Assembly: GCF_963678425.1 (NCBI RefSeq)
Contig: NZ_OY782854.1
Coordinates: forward strand, 744,001 to 808,000
Direction of reading: 5' to 3'
Origin: an uncultured Bacteroides sp.
GTDB lineage: Bacteria > Bacteroidota > Bacteroidia > Bacteroidales > Bacteroidaceae
DNA: 64,000 bases
This document shows positions 1-9,164 of this stretch, one piece after another. Below the pieces are notes generated by a model. It saw only the letters and a program-made list of their open reading frames with translations. It was not told where the DNA came from and did no database searches. The translations under genes and the position numbers were made by a program. Each line of letters starts with the position of its first letter. The stretch's first letter is position 1.

Positions 1-85
1 TGGTTGAAATGAAAATTTATGAGTCATTCCAATTTTTATTTAGAATCTATTATTTATAATAATGTTAACTTTAATTTTTAAATGC

Positions 86-3058
86 ATGAAGCAAGTTAAT
101 CTTAGAATCTGGAAAACGATTCTTCCCCTGTTGCTAGGGCTGTTCTTGTCGGTAAACGCATTTGCACAACAGATGTCTGTTAAGGGATCTGTTAAGGATG
201 TAAAGGGCGAGCCAATTATTGGCGCGAATATTACTGTGAAAGGTACAACAATTGGTACTATTTCTGATATTGATGGCAATTTTGCTCTACAAGTATCAAA
301 AGGTTCTACTTTAGTAATTAAGTTCATTGGTTACAAAACTGTAACAGAAATCGTGAATTCATCTACCATTCATATTGCAATGGAAGAAGATGCAGTGCTT
401 GTAAGCGATGTAGTAGTTGTTGGTTATGCTATTGGTAGTAAAAGGACTCTTTCCGGTGCTGTTCAGAAAGTTGAACGGAAAGACATGAATACCGGTGTCA
501 TTGCTAATCCGCTTGCTGCAATGAAAGGCAAGGTAGCCGGTGTTAATATTCAAACAGTTGGTGGCGACCCTACTGCCTCTCCATCTATTCGTGTACGTGG
601 TACTACTTCATTGACAGGTGGTAATGATCCATTGGTTATTATTGATGGCGTATTTGGTGATCTGAATATGCTGAATGCTATCTCTCCATCTGATATTGAC
701 AGCTTTACTGTTTTGAAGGATGCATCTGAAACTGCTCAGTATGGATCTCGTGGTGCATCTGGTGTTATTGTTGTTACTACTATAAAAGGTAAATTTGGAA
801 CAAAAACATTGAGCTATGATGGTAGCTTTGGTGTTGAATCAATATTCAAAAACCTGAAAATGCTGTCTGCTGACCAATATCGTTCATATGCAAAAGGTTT
901 AAATTTAGGCATTACTGATATGGGTGCCAACACTAATTTTATTGATGAGATGGAGCATAGCGGTTATACTCAGACACACCGTCTTTCTTTTGGAGGTGGA
1001 ACGGATGATTCAAACTATCGTGTATCTTTAGGTATGATTGATCAGCTGGGTACCATCAAGAATAATGAGATGCAGAATTATACAGCCAAGTTTGATGCAG
1101 CTCAGAACTACTTTAATAATAAAGTAAAATTAGAATTTGGCATGTTTGGATCTTACAAACAGAACCGTTATGTAAATGACTATCAGAAGACTTTCTATTC
1201 TGCAGCTTCTTTTAATCCTACTTATCCTAATCATATGAATGATGCCGGAGTATGGGACGAAAATGCTAATGCGAATGAAGTACAGAATCCATTGGGCCGT
1301 TTGGATATTGATGATCGTGAAACAAATGCTTATGTTAATACAAATGCTCGTATTACATGGTCAATCATTGATGGTCTGAAATTAAGTGCTTTTGGTTCAT
1401 ATACTTATAATGTAAAAGAAAATAAGAAATATATTCCTAATACAATTAAGGCAGGTTTAACTAATCGTGGTGAGGCTTACAGAGGTGACAATAAAGCACA
1501 ATCAATGTTGGCTAACCTGATGCTGACTTATAAGAAAGATATCAATAAACATCATATCGATTTATTAGGTTTATCAGAAATTCAAAAAGTGATCAATACA
1601 GGTTTTGGTACTACTGTTAATGGATTTGCTACTGATGCTTTTAGCTATAATAATCTGAAAGCTGGTGCCGTACTTAATTGGGGTGGAACTACTTCATATT
1701 ATAATGATCCTAAATTAGCATCTTTCATGGGGCGTGCTAATTATGTATACGATGATAAATATATTGCTACTATTAATGCTCGTACAGACGGTTCTTCAAA
1801 AGTTGGTAAGAATAACAAATGGGGTTTCTTCCCATCTGCATCCCTTGCATGGGTTATTAATAGGGAAGACTTTATGAAGGATATAAAAGTGATTAACAAT
1901 TTGAAGTTGAGAGCTGGTTATGGGCTTACCGGTAACCAGGATGCCATTGATTCTTATACCTCAATGATGTTAGTAAGTCCCTATAAAACAACAAGTTTTA
2001 ATGGTACATCTTATGTAACAACAAACATCGCTCGTAATGCGAATCCGGATTTGAAATGGGAAGTAAAGAAAACTTTTGATGTAGGTATTGACTTAGGTTT
2101 ACTTGACAACCGTATTACTTTGACTGCCGATTACTACAATTCAAAGACAACCGATATGCTTTACAACTATTCTGTAAGCGTACCTCCTTTTGCATACAAT
2201 ACCTTGCTTGCTAATCTGGGGGCTATGAGAAATACCGGTGTTGAACTGGCATTAGGCTTTGTTCCACTCAAGAATAAAGATATGGAGTTGAATGTTAATA
2301 CCAATCTTTCATTCCAGAAAAATAAGCTGTTATCATTGGAAGGTTCTTATAATTACAATGGAACAAATGAAGCTTTGACTACTGCTCAGTATATGTCTCT
2401 TTCTTCAATGAACGGTGCTGGTTTTATTGGTGGTTATAATAATGTTGTTTATCAGATGGTTGGTCAGCCTGTTGGCGTATTCTATTTACCAAAATGTAAT
2501 GGTTTAGTGGATAATGGTTTTGGCGATAAATCATATAATGTAGTTGATTTGGATAAAGATGGTAAAATTAATTTAGCAGATGGCAAAGACCGCTATGTAG
2601 CCGGACAGGCTTTCCCGAAACTTCTTTTAGGAGCTAATATTAGTTTCCGTTACAAAGCTTTTGACATTGCTGTTCAGATGAATGGTGCATTTGGTCAGAA
2701 GATTTACAATGGAACTTCTCTTACTTACATGAATATGTCTCAATTCCCAACATATAATGTTATACAAGGTGCTCCTGAGAGAAATATCAAAGATCAGACT
2801 GTAACTGATTATTGGTTGGAAAGTGGTGACTATCTTCATTTTGATTATGTAACCTTAGGTTGGAATGTCCCTGTTAAAAAGTATCTAAATAATCTTAGAC
2901 TAACCTTTTCTGTGAACAATTTGGCTACTATCACAAACTACTCAGGCTTGTCTCCAATGATTAATTGTAATACAGTAGGAAATGATCTTGGTATGGATGA
3001 TAAACGATTCTACCCATTGTCAAGAACTTATTCATTAGGTCTTAGTGTTAACTTTTAA
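86..3058 (+). CDS. SusC-family TonB-dependent glycan transporter
   Basis: Outer-membrane TonB-dependent transporter that, with the SusD protein next door, should import oligosaccharides. The reading frame opens at 62, but the ATG at 86 is preferred because it begins a clean signal peptide (MKQVNLRIWKTILPLL, ending near AFAQQ). A carboxypeptidase-D-like regulatory domain follows (about residues 28-105), then the plug with the SusC signatures IRVRGTTSL, PLVIIDGV and ASETAQYGSRGASGVI, then a long beta-barrel that ends in an aromatic residue (SVNF), as expected for an outer-membrane barrel. About 990 residues is normal for SusC. It lies 13 bp upstream of the susD-like gene. The linked amylases suggest starch or a related alpha-glucan as substrate; that is inference. 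The upstream regulator lies outside the window. Confidence 0.93.
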   Translation: MKQVNLRIWKTILPLLLGLFLSVNAFAQQMSVKGSVKDVKGEPIIGANITVKGTTIGTISDIDGNFALQVSKGSTLVIKFIGYKTVTEIVNSSTIHIAMEEDAVLVSDVVVVGYAIGSKRTLSGAVQKVERKDMNTGVIANPLAAMKGKVAGVNIQTVGGDPTASPSIRVRGTTSLTGGNDPLVIIDGVFGDLNMLNAISPSDIDSFTVLKDASETAQYGSRGASGVIVVTTIKGKFGTKTLSYDGSFGVESIFKNLKMLSADQYRSYAKGLNLGITDMGANTNFIDEMEHSGYTQTHRLSFGGGTDDSNYRVSLGMIDQLGTIKNNEMQNYTAKFDAAQNYFNNKVKLEFGMFGSYKQNRYVNDYQKTFYSAASFNPTYPNHMNDAGVWDENANANEVQNPLGRLDIDDRETNAYVNTNARITWSIIDGLKLSAFGSYTYNVKENKKYIPNTIKAGLTNRGEAYRGDNKAQSMLANLMLTYKKDINKHHIDLLGLSEIQKVINTGFGTTVNGFATDAFSYNNLKAGAVLNWGGTTSYYNDPKLASFMGRANYVYDDKYIATINARTDGSSKVGKNNKWGFFPSASLAWVINREDFMKDIKVINNLKLRAGYGLTGNQDAIDSYTSMMLVSPYKTTSFNGTSYVTTNIARNANPDLKWEVKKTFDVGIDLGLLDNRITLTADYYNSKTTDMLYNYSVSVPPFAYNTLLANLGAMRNTGVELALGFVPLKNKDMELNVNTNLSFQKNKLLSLEGSYNYNGTNEALTTAQYMSLSSMNGAGFIGGYNNVVYQMVGQPVGVFYLPKCNGLVDNGFGDKSYNVVDLDKDGKINLADGKDRYVAGQAFPKLLLGANISFRYKAFDIAVQMNGAFGQKIYNGTSLTYMNMSQFPTYNVIQGAPERNIKDQTVTDYWLESGDYLHFDYVTLGWNVPVKKYLNNLRLTFSVNNLATITNYSGLSPMINCNTVGNDLGMDDKRFYPLSRTYSLGLSVNF

Positions 3059-3071
3059 ATGAATTTTAATT

Positions 3072-4718
3072 ATGAAAAAAGGAATATTATATAGTTTGGC
3101 AGTGGCTGCTGCAGCTTTATCCTTCACTTCCTGTGATAATTTTCTGGAAGAACATCCGAAGGATCAGATTACTCAGGAGGAAGCTTTTAAAAGTCCAACA
3201 TTGATTTATTTGAATGCTGTAGCTACCCTTTATACAAATGTAGGTGGAAACAGTGGAGGTAATGGCTTACAGGGAACCGACCGTGGTATTTATGATTTGA
3301 ATACTTTTACTACCGATGAAGTAATGTTACCAACCCGTGGTGGTGACTGGTATGATGGTGGTTTGTGGCAAAATCTTTTTAAGCATAACTGGGGTACTAA
3401 AAATGATTTAGTAAAGAATTCATGGGAGTACCTATATAAGGTAATAGTAATGTGTAACAACTCTCTTGCAACATTGGAAGGCGTTCTGAAAAACGACCCG
3501 ACCAATACAGCTGTTCCAACCTATATTGCTGAAGTAAGAGCTTTCCGTGCGATGTACTACTATTATTTGGTTGATATGTACGGCAATGTGCCTTTAGTTA
3601 CCTCTTCAAATGTTAAAATGGCTGATGTTGTTCAGTCAAAGCGTAGTGATGTATTTAAATTTGTTGTAAAGGAGTTGCAGGAATCAGTAGGCTTGCTTAG
3701 TACTCAGCATAGTAATTCTCTGGGTGCATATTATGGACGTATGACAAAACCGGTAGCTTATTTCCTTCTTGCAAAACTGGCTTTGAACTCTGAAATTTAT
3801 ACCGATGATAATTGGAATGATGGCTATGCAAATCGTCCATCAGGTAAAGATATTAAATTCACTGTAGGAGGGATACAAATGAACGCGTGGGAAACAACGA
3901 TTGCATATTGTGATTCTATCACAAACTTAGGCTATTCATTAGCCACCAGTTTTGCTTCTAATTTCTCTACAACCAACGAATCTTCTCCTGAGAATATCTA
4001 TACTATTCCAATGGATAAGACTTTATATCCTGACAATCAGACTTATAATATGATTCGTTCTCGTCATTACAATCATGCAAAAGCTTACGGTCAAGGCGGT
4101 TGGAATGGATCTTGTGCAACGAAGGAAGCTTTGGACGCATTTGGATATGGAACAGCTAATGTTGATCCTCGTTTTAACCTTACTTATTATTCAGGAAAAG
4201 TACAAGGCCCGGATGGGAAAAATATTAAACTTGATGATGGTACAGATTTGGAATATCTTCCTTCAGAGGTTGCGCTTGATCTCTCCGGTAAAGCAGCTGA
4301 GAAAACAGCTGGTGCCAGAATGAAAAAATATGAACTGGATGTTGCCGCAACAAACGATGGTAAGAACCAAAGCAACGATCTTGTTCTGTTCCGTTATGCA
4401 GATGTGTTATTAATGAAATCAGAAGCTAAAGTTCGTAATGGTGTAAGTGGAGATAATGAATTACTTGCAGTTCGTACTCGTGCCGGGGCTTCACAAGATG
4501 TAAAAGCAACACTGGATAACCTCCTTGCTGAGCGTGAAAGAGAATTTGCATGGGAAGGTCTTCGTCGCCAGGATTTGATTCGTTTTGGCAAATTTACCAG
4601 AGCATATACTGATAGACCTCAACTTACAGATGAAGCTAATGGTTGGAGTACTGTCTTTCCGATTCATGAAGATATATTAGCAAAGAATCCTAAGTTGAAA
4701 CAAAATCCGGGTTATTAA
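3072..4718 (+). CDS. SusD-family starch-binding-type outer-membrane lipoprotein
   Basis: Surface lipoprotein that caps the SusC channel and binds the glycan. The N-terminus is a lipoprotein signal with lipobox FTSC at about residues 19-22, followed by the typical opening DNFLEEHPKDQIT. Helical TPR-like segments carry the family hallmark AEVRAFRAMYYYYLVDMYGNVPLV near residue 150-175 (only part of it is family-invariant). The C-terminal RagB/SusD domain has ADVLLMKSEAKVRNG and the closing EREREFAWEGLRRQDLIRFG pattern, ending in KNPKLKQNPGY, a usual SusD terminus. Length (548 aa) is normal. It starts 13 bp after the SusC stop and is followed 9 bp later by the SusE/F-like gene, so the three are probably one transcript. 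Confidence 0.94.
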   Translation: MKKGILYSLAVAAAALSFTSCDNFLEEHPKDQITQEEAFKSPTLIYLNAVATLYTNVGGNSGGNGLQGTDRGIYDLNTFTTDEVMLPTRGGDWYDGGLWQNLFKHNWGTKNDLVKNSWEYLYKVIVMCNNSLATLEGVLKNDPTNTAVPTYIAEVRAFRAMYYYYLVDMYGNVPLVTSSNVKMADVVQSKRSDVFKFVVKELQESVGLLSTQHSNSLGAYYGRMTKPVAYFLLAKLALNSEIYTDDNWNDGYANRPSGKDIKFTVGGIQMNAWETTIAYCDSITNLGYSLATSFASNFSTTNESSPENIYTIPMDKTLYPDNQTYNMIRSRHYNHAKAYGQGGWNGSCATKEALDAFGYGTANVDPRFNLTYYSGKVQGPDGKNIKLDDGTDLEYLPSEVALDLSGKAAEKTAGARMKKYELDVAATNDGKNQSNDLVLFRYADVLLMKSEAKVRNGVSGDNELLAVRTRAGASQDVKATLDNLLAEREREFAWEGLRRQDLIRFGKFTRAYTDRPQLTDEANGWSTVFPIHEDILAKNPKLKQNPGY

Positions 4719-4727
4719 TTATTTTAA

Positions 4728-6218
4728 ATGAAGAACATTATGAAAAAAATATTTTTATATACGGCTACATACCTATTGCTCTTATTAATGGGTACTAGCT
4801 GTGCACAAGATCCTGAGGCTTGGGGTAAGATTGTAACCGATGCTAAACCTGGAGCGTATATTTCAGGTACTGCGACAATTTATAAAGAAGGTTCGTTGGC
4901 TTCAGCCTGCGCTCTTTCTAAAGCTGATCTTGATACGGATTCAGCAGACATATCCAGCATTTATACCTGGCTGAAAAAAGATGGTACTTTTAATATTATT
5001 CAAGTCGGTAAAGATGGAAAACCTGTTAGCTATGGCAAAGGTGATGCTGTAACAAATGCGACAGCAACTGCTGGAATTGAAACAAATAAACTTACAGAAG
5101 CTGGAACAGCATTTTCAGTATCTAATGATGGTTTATATATGGTTGTAGTCAACAATAAAGATAATCAAGTATCTATTGTTCCTGTGTTATTTGGAATCAT
5201 TGGTGATGCTACTGTAGGTGCATGGAGCACAGAAACTACAATGGGCGCTCCTGTATATGATAGCGAACAAAATTATGTAACTTTCACTTTGAAAGGCGCC
5301 ACTTTAGATAAGAAGTCTGTAAAGTTCCGTTATGGAGGTAACTGGGGTATTGAAATACCTTCTAGTGAAATTGCTACTGGAACTGCAACAATTCATACCA
5401 ATATGGGACTTGTTGCTAAAACTGGTAACCTTACTGAAGCTTATTCTGAGTGTAAAGGTGGTGGCGAGAATTTTAGTGTTGATAAGAAAGGTACGTGGGA
5501 TATTACTATCAGACTTAATCTGAAAACAAAAGTATTTAGTGCCAGTGGTAAATGTACAGGAGAAGATACTTCTACAGCAGAACTTCCTACTACTATGTTC
5601 ATGATTGGCGATCCGTATGGCTGGGATTGGGCAAAAAGTCATCAGATGACTCCTGTTAATGGTATAGATGGTGCATTTTGGGCTATTCAATATGTTTCAG
5701 CTACTGATGGAATCAAATTCTGCAATGAAATGAAATGGGGAAATGATTTTGGTGCAACTAGTAAAGATAAATTAGGTATTGGTGAATATGAATCTGGAGG
5801 TGAGAATATTGGTTTCTCTGCACCTGGTTTTTATTTGTTCATTGTTAAGACTGCCTTGTCTGCTGATAAACAAAGTGTAGTTAAGAAGTTTGTAATTGCT
5901 CAACCTAATGTATATTTGATGGGATCGCTGGCACCAGATGCTACCTGGGCTACAAATTCTGCAGCCAATAAGTTCACTATTGGAGATGATAAGATTTTTG
6001 TATCACCTGCAATTGCTACTACTGGTAATGGTATTCGTATGTATGTAAGTCTTAGTGATTATATTACAACAGGCTGGGACTGGTGGAGATCAGAGTTTAA
6101 TGTTTATGATGGAGTAATTACGTTCCGTGGGAATGGTGGTGATCAAACTGCTGTAGCTGTAACTGCCGGTCAAAAGGTTAAATTGAACTTTACTGAAGGA
6201 ACAGGAGTTATTGAATAG
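4728..6218 (+). CDS. SusE/SusF-like surface glycan-binding lipoprotein
   Basis: Probable outer-membrane lipoprotein that binds glycan at the cell surface. The signal peptide ends in lipobox GTSC (residues about 22-25). The body is built of beta-sandwich-type repeats, and the segment MIGDPYGWDWAKSHQM near residue 290 strongly resembles the starch-binding modules of SusE/SusF, which use tryptophans in this position. A second similar block (YLMGSLAPDATW) is near residue 395. Its 496 residues are closer to SusF than to SusE. A start at 4740 (MKKIFLYT) is equally plausible, because the sequence reads MKNIMKKIFLYT. It follows SusD by 9 bp and is followed by a strong terminator, so it is probably the last gene of the SusCDE transcript. 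Confidence 0.82.
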   Translation: MKNIMKKIFLYTATYLLLLLMGTSCAQDPEAWGKIVTDAKPGAYISGTATIYKEGSLASACALSKADLDTDSADISSIYTWLKKDGTFNIIQVGKDGKPVSYGKGDAVTNATATAGIETNKLTEAGTAFSVSNDGLYMVVVNNKDNQVSIVPVLFGIIGDATVGAWSTETTMGAPVYDSEQNYVTFTLKGATLDKKSVKFRYGGNWGIEIPSSEIATGTATIHTNMGLVAKTGNLTEAYSECKGGGENFSVDKKGTWDITIRLNLKTKVFSASGKCTGEDTSTAELPTTMFMIGDPYGWDWAKSHQMTPVNGIDGAFWAIQYVSATDGIKFCNEMKWGNDFGATSKDKLGIGEYESGGENIGFSAPGFYLFIVKTALSADKQSVVKKFVIAQPNVYLMGSLAPDATWATNSAANKFTIGDDKIFVSPAIATTGNGIRMYVSLSDYITTGWDWWRSEFNVYDGVITFRGNGGDQTAVAVTAGQKVKLNFTEGTGVIE

Positions 6219-6256
6219 TTATTTGTTTCTGGATATTATTTAAATGTATAACTTAG

Positions 6257-6297
6257 CGGAGTCACAAATTGTTAGCTAATTTGTGACTCCGTTTTTT
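6257..6297 (+). terminator. Rho-independent terminator after the SusCDE genes
   Basis: A perfect 14-bp stem (6257-6270 with 6278-6291) encloses a 7-nt loop and is followed directly by six T on the plus strand. It separates the SusC-D-E genes from the amylase gene, whose start is only 16 bp downstream, so the amylase is probably expressed by read-through or by a promoter hidden in the hairpin region. Confidence 0.88.
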
Positions 6298-6312
6298 CCA
6301 TAAAATTAGGGT

Positions 6313-9009
6313 ATGAAATACAAATTATCATTATTGCTTCTATTTGTTACTGTTATTCTCCAGGCTCAGGTTACTACTAATCCTTCTGTGATTACCACTG
6401 ATCAGGTTATTGAAATTATTTTCGATGCTACTCAAGGGAACAAAGGAATGGTAGGGGCAACAGAGTGCTATGCTCATACCGGCTTGGTAACCAGTAGTAG
6501 CAGTGGCTCATCTGATTGGAAATATGCTCCGACATGGGGGGATAATAGTGCGAAATATAAGATGGTCTCAGTTGGAACTGATAAGTGGAAATTAACAATA
6601 ACTCCAAATATCCGTAGTTTCTATGGCGTTTCTAATCCTCAGGAAAAAGTAAAACAGCTTGCGTTTGTTTTTCGAAATGGAGATAGCTCTAAAGAAGGGA
6701 AAACTGCTACAGGCGGTGATATATTTGTTAAAATCCCTCAGAATGTTGAGTTTGTTTCCCCGGGCAGTATTTCTGTTACATCTCCATCAGAGAAAGTGAA
6801 TATAGAGATTAATGCAGCTAATGCTTCTAATCTTTCTCTTTTTCTTGATAATATTGATTCTACACCTCTTACAACAGCGGCTAATGCTACGTCACTTACA
6901 TTTAGTCAGACTTTTGTGAAAGGAGATCATAATTTGATTGCACAGGCAGTTTTAGGTGATCAGACTTATCGTGATACTGTTTATCTCTGTTCATTTTCTG
7001 CACCGTTCTCTAGAAAGGTACGTCCGGATGGAGTTAAAGAGGGGATAACCCGCCAAGCTAATGGGGATATTACGTTCTGTTTTTATGCTCCTAGTACTTC
7101 ATCGATGTTCTTGTTAGGTGATTTTAATGATTACAAGCCTAGCGTTAATTATGTGATGAACTATGATTATGAGAACAATGCTCCAGCATTACGTTATTAT
7201 TGGTTTACAGTTTCCGGTCTTGATCCTGATACAGAGCATGGTTACCAATATTTGGCTAACCGTACTATTCGTTGTGCTGACCCTTATAGTGAAAAAATAC
7301 TTGATCCTTGGAACGATGCATATATTTCTTCCAGTGTTTATCCCGGACTTAAGTCGTATCCATTAGGAAAAACAACTGATCCAGTGTCTGTCTTTACAAT
7401 TAATAAACCAACCTATAATTGGCAGATAAGTAATTTTACCGCTCCTAATGCAAATAATTTGCTGGTTTATGAACTTCTTGTCCGTGATTTTACTTCTGAA
7501 GGAACAATCAAAGCTGCTACTCAAAAACTTGATTATGTAAAATCACTAGGAATGACGGCAGTTGAATTAATGCCAATACAAGAGTTTGATGGTAATGATA
7601 GTTGGGGATATAATCCTAATTTCTATTTTGCGCCCGATAAAGCTTATGGCACATCTGAAGATTATAAAGCATTCATTGACGAGTGCCATAAACGTGGTTT
7701 GGCTGTGATTCTTGATGTTGTGTTTAATCATTCCTGGGGACAGTTCCCTTGGTGTAAGCTTTATTGGGACGCAACCAATAACCGTCCTGCAACCAATAAT
7801 CCATTTTTTAATGCAGTGGCTCCTCATCCTTATTCTGTGGGAAATGATTTTAAACACAGTAACTCCAAGGTTCGTGGTTATTTTAAGAATGTGCTTGCTT
7901 ATTGGTTACAGGAATATAAGATCGATGGCTTCCGTTTTGATCTATCCAAAGGATTTACGGATAAATTGAGTGATGAAAGCAGTGTTTCTAACTATGATGC
8001 CAGTCGTATCTCATACATAAAGGAATATATAGATACTATTAAAGTTGTGAATCCTAATGCTTATGCAATTCTTGAACATTTTTGTGCGACCAATGAAGAG
8101 TCTGAGCTAGCAAATGATGGTGCTATGCTTTGGCGAAATTTAAATGGAGCATATTGTCAAAGTGCAATGGGATATGTCACTGACAGCGATTTCTCAGGGC
8201 TATATTATGGATTGAATATGCCAGCTGGAAGTTTAATGGGATATATGGAAAGTCATGATGAAGAAAGAACAGCTTATAAAGCTGTAACCTATGGTGATTC
8301 TTCGTTGAAAAGCAGTCTGGAAGAGCGGATGAAACAGGCAGCTAATAACGCTGCTTTCTTCCTTACAGTACCTGGCCCGAAGATGGTTTGGCAATTTGGT
8401 GAAGTTGGTTACGATATTTCTATTAATGAAAATGGCCGTACAGGACGCAAACCTCTATTATGGGACTATTACGATATTGCTGCCCGTAAAGAATTGTATG
8501 ATAATTATAGTAAACTGAATGCATTGAGAAATTCTTATCCGGATCTTTTCTCAACAAGTTCTACCTTTAGCTGGCAAGTAGGAACATCAGACTGGGATAA
8601 TGGCCGTTTTATAAATATAGAATCTGCAGACAAACAAAAGCATGTAGTTTTAGCGGGCAACTTTAGTAGTTCGACTAAGAGTCTTTCTGTTACATTCCCT
8701 CATGCAGGTACATGGTATAATTATCTGGACAGGACTCCCATAACAGTAACTACAGCACAAGTTGTACAAGTTCCGAGTCATGAATTCAGGTTATATACAG
8801 ACTTCTATCCATTAATATCAGGAATTAAAGACGTTCTTATTTCAGAAAAGGAGGTCTGTGGTATAGATGTCTATTCAATTAATGGAATGTTCATAAAAAG
8901 AGTGAAAGAAGCCTCAGACCTGGCTGAAATCAATTTGAAAAAAGGGTGTTATATAATTCGTACTAACTATGTTGATGGTACGGCAAGTGTAACTAAGATT
9001 CTAAAGTAA
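6313..9009 (+). CDS. Secreted multidomain GH13 alpha-amylase/pullulanase-type enzyme
   Basis: Hydrolyses alpha-glucans, probably in partnership with the adjacent SusCDE. A signal peptide (about residues 1-19, ending LQAQ) precedes an N-terminal beta domain of about 130 residues (CBM-like, exact family not recognised), a second linker domain, a CBM48-type module (about 235-345, with FLLGDFNDY) and a GH13 barrel. All four GH13 regions are visible: DVVFNH (468-473), GFRFD with nucleophile D543, ILEH with acid/base E588, and MESHDEE with D649. The last 70 residues (VYSINGMFIKRV ... KGCYIIRT ... VTKILK) look like a type-A type IX secretion C-terminal sorting domain. The length (898 aa) exceeds SusG because of the extra N-terminal domains. 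Exact specificity (amylase or debranching) cannot be settled by eye. Confidence 0.88.
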   Translation: MKYKLSLLLLFVTVILQAQVTTNPSVITTDQVIEIIFDATQGNKGMVGATECYAHTGLVTSSSSGSSDWKYAPTWGDNSAKYKMVSVGTDKWKLTITPNIRSFYGVSNPQEKVKQLAFVFRNGDSSKEGKTATGGDIFVKIPQNVEFVSPGSISVTSPSEKVNIEINAANASNLSLFLDNIDSTPLTTAANATSLTFSQTFVKGDHNLIAQAVLGDQTYRDTVYLCSFSAPFSRKVRPDGVKEGITRQANGDITFCFYAPSTSSMFLLGDFNDYKPSVNYVMNYDYENNAPALRYYWFTVSGLDPDTEHGYQYLANRTIRCADPYSEKILDPWNDAYISSSVYPGLKSYPLGKTTDPVSVFTINKPTYNWQISNFTAPNANNLLVYELLVRDFTSEGTIKAATQKLDYVKSLGMTAVELMPIQEFDGNDSWGYNPNFYFAPDKAYGTSEDYKAFIDECHKRGLAVILDVVFNHSWGQFPWCKLYWDATNNRPATNNPFFNAVAPHPYSVGNDFKHSNSKVRGYFKNVLAYWLQEYKIDGFRFDLSKGFTDKLSDESSVSNYDASRISYIKEYIDTIKVVNPNAYAILEHFCATNEESELANDGAMLWRNLNGAYCQSAMGYVTDSDFSGLYYGLNMPAGSLMGYMESHDEERTAYKAVTYGDSSLKSSLEERMKQAANNAAFFLTVPGPKMVWQFGEVGYDISINENGRTGRKPLLWDYYDIAARKELYDNYSKLNALRNSYPDLFSTSSTFSWQVGTSDWDNGRFINIESADKQKHVVLAGNFSSSTKSLSVTFPHAGTWYNYLDRTPITVTTAQVVQVPSHEFRLYTDFYPLISGIKDVLISEKEVCGIDVYSINGMFIKRVKEASDLAEINLKKGCYIIRTNYVDGTASVTKILK

Positions 9010-9024
9010 TATATCTTTTAAGTG

Positions 9025-9064
9025 AAACGCCCGTATGTCTCATGTGAGGCATACGGGCGTTTTC
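9025..9064. terminator. Bidirectional terminator between convergent genes
   Basis: An 11-bp perfect stem (9027-9037 with 9050-9060) with a 12-nt loop, flanked by AAA on the left and TTT on the right, sits between the GH13 gene (plus) and the GH18-NodB-GT2 gene (minus). It can serve both. Confidence 0.8.
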
Positions 9065-9164
9065 TATATCACGGAAAGATGCTATGCATTAGCAACATTA
9101 CCTTAGCATAATATTAAGAAGTCTTTGTGAACTAATTATTATACGCTATCTTATTCTCTTCATT

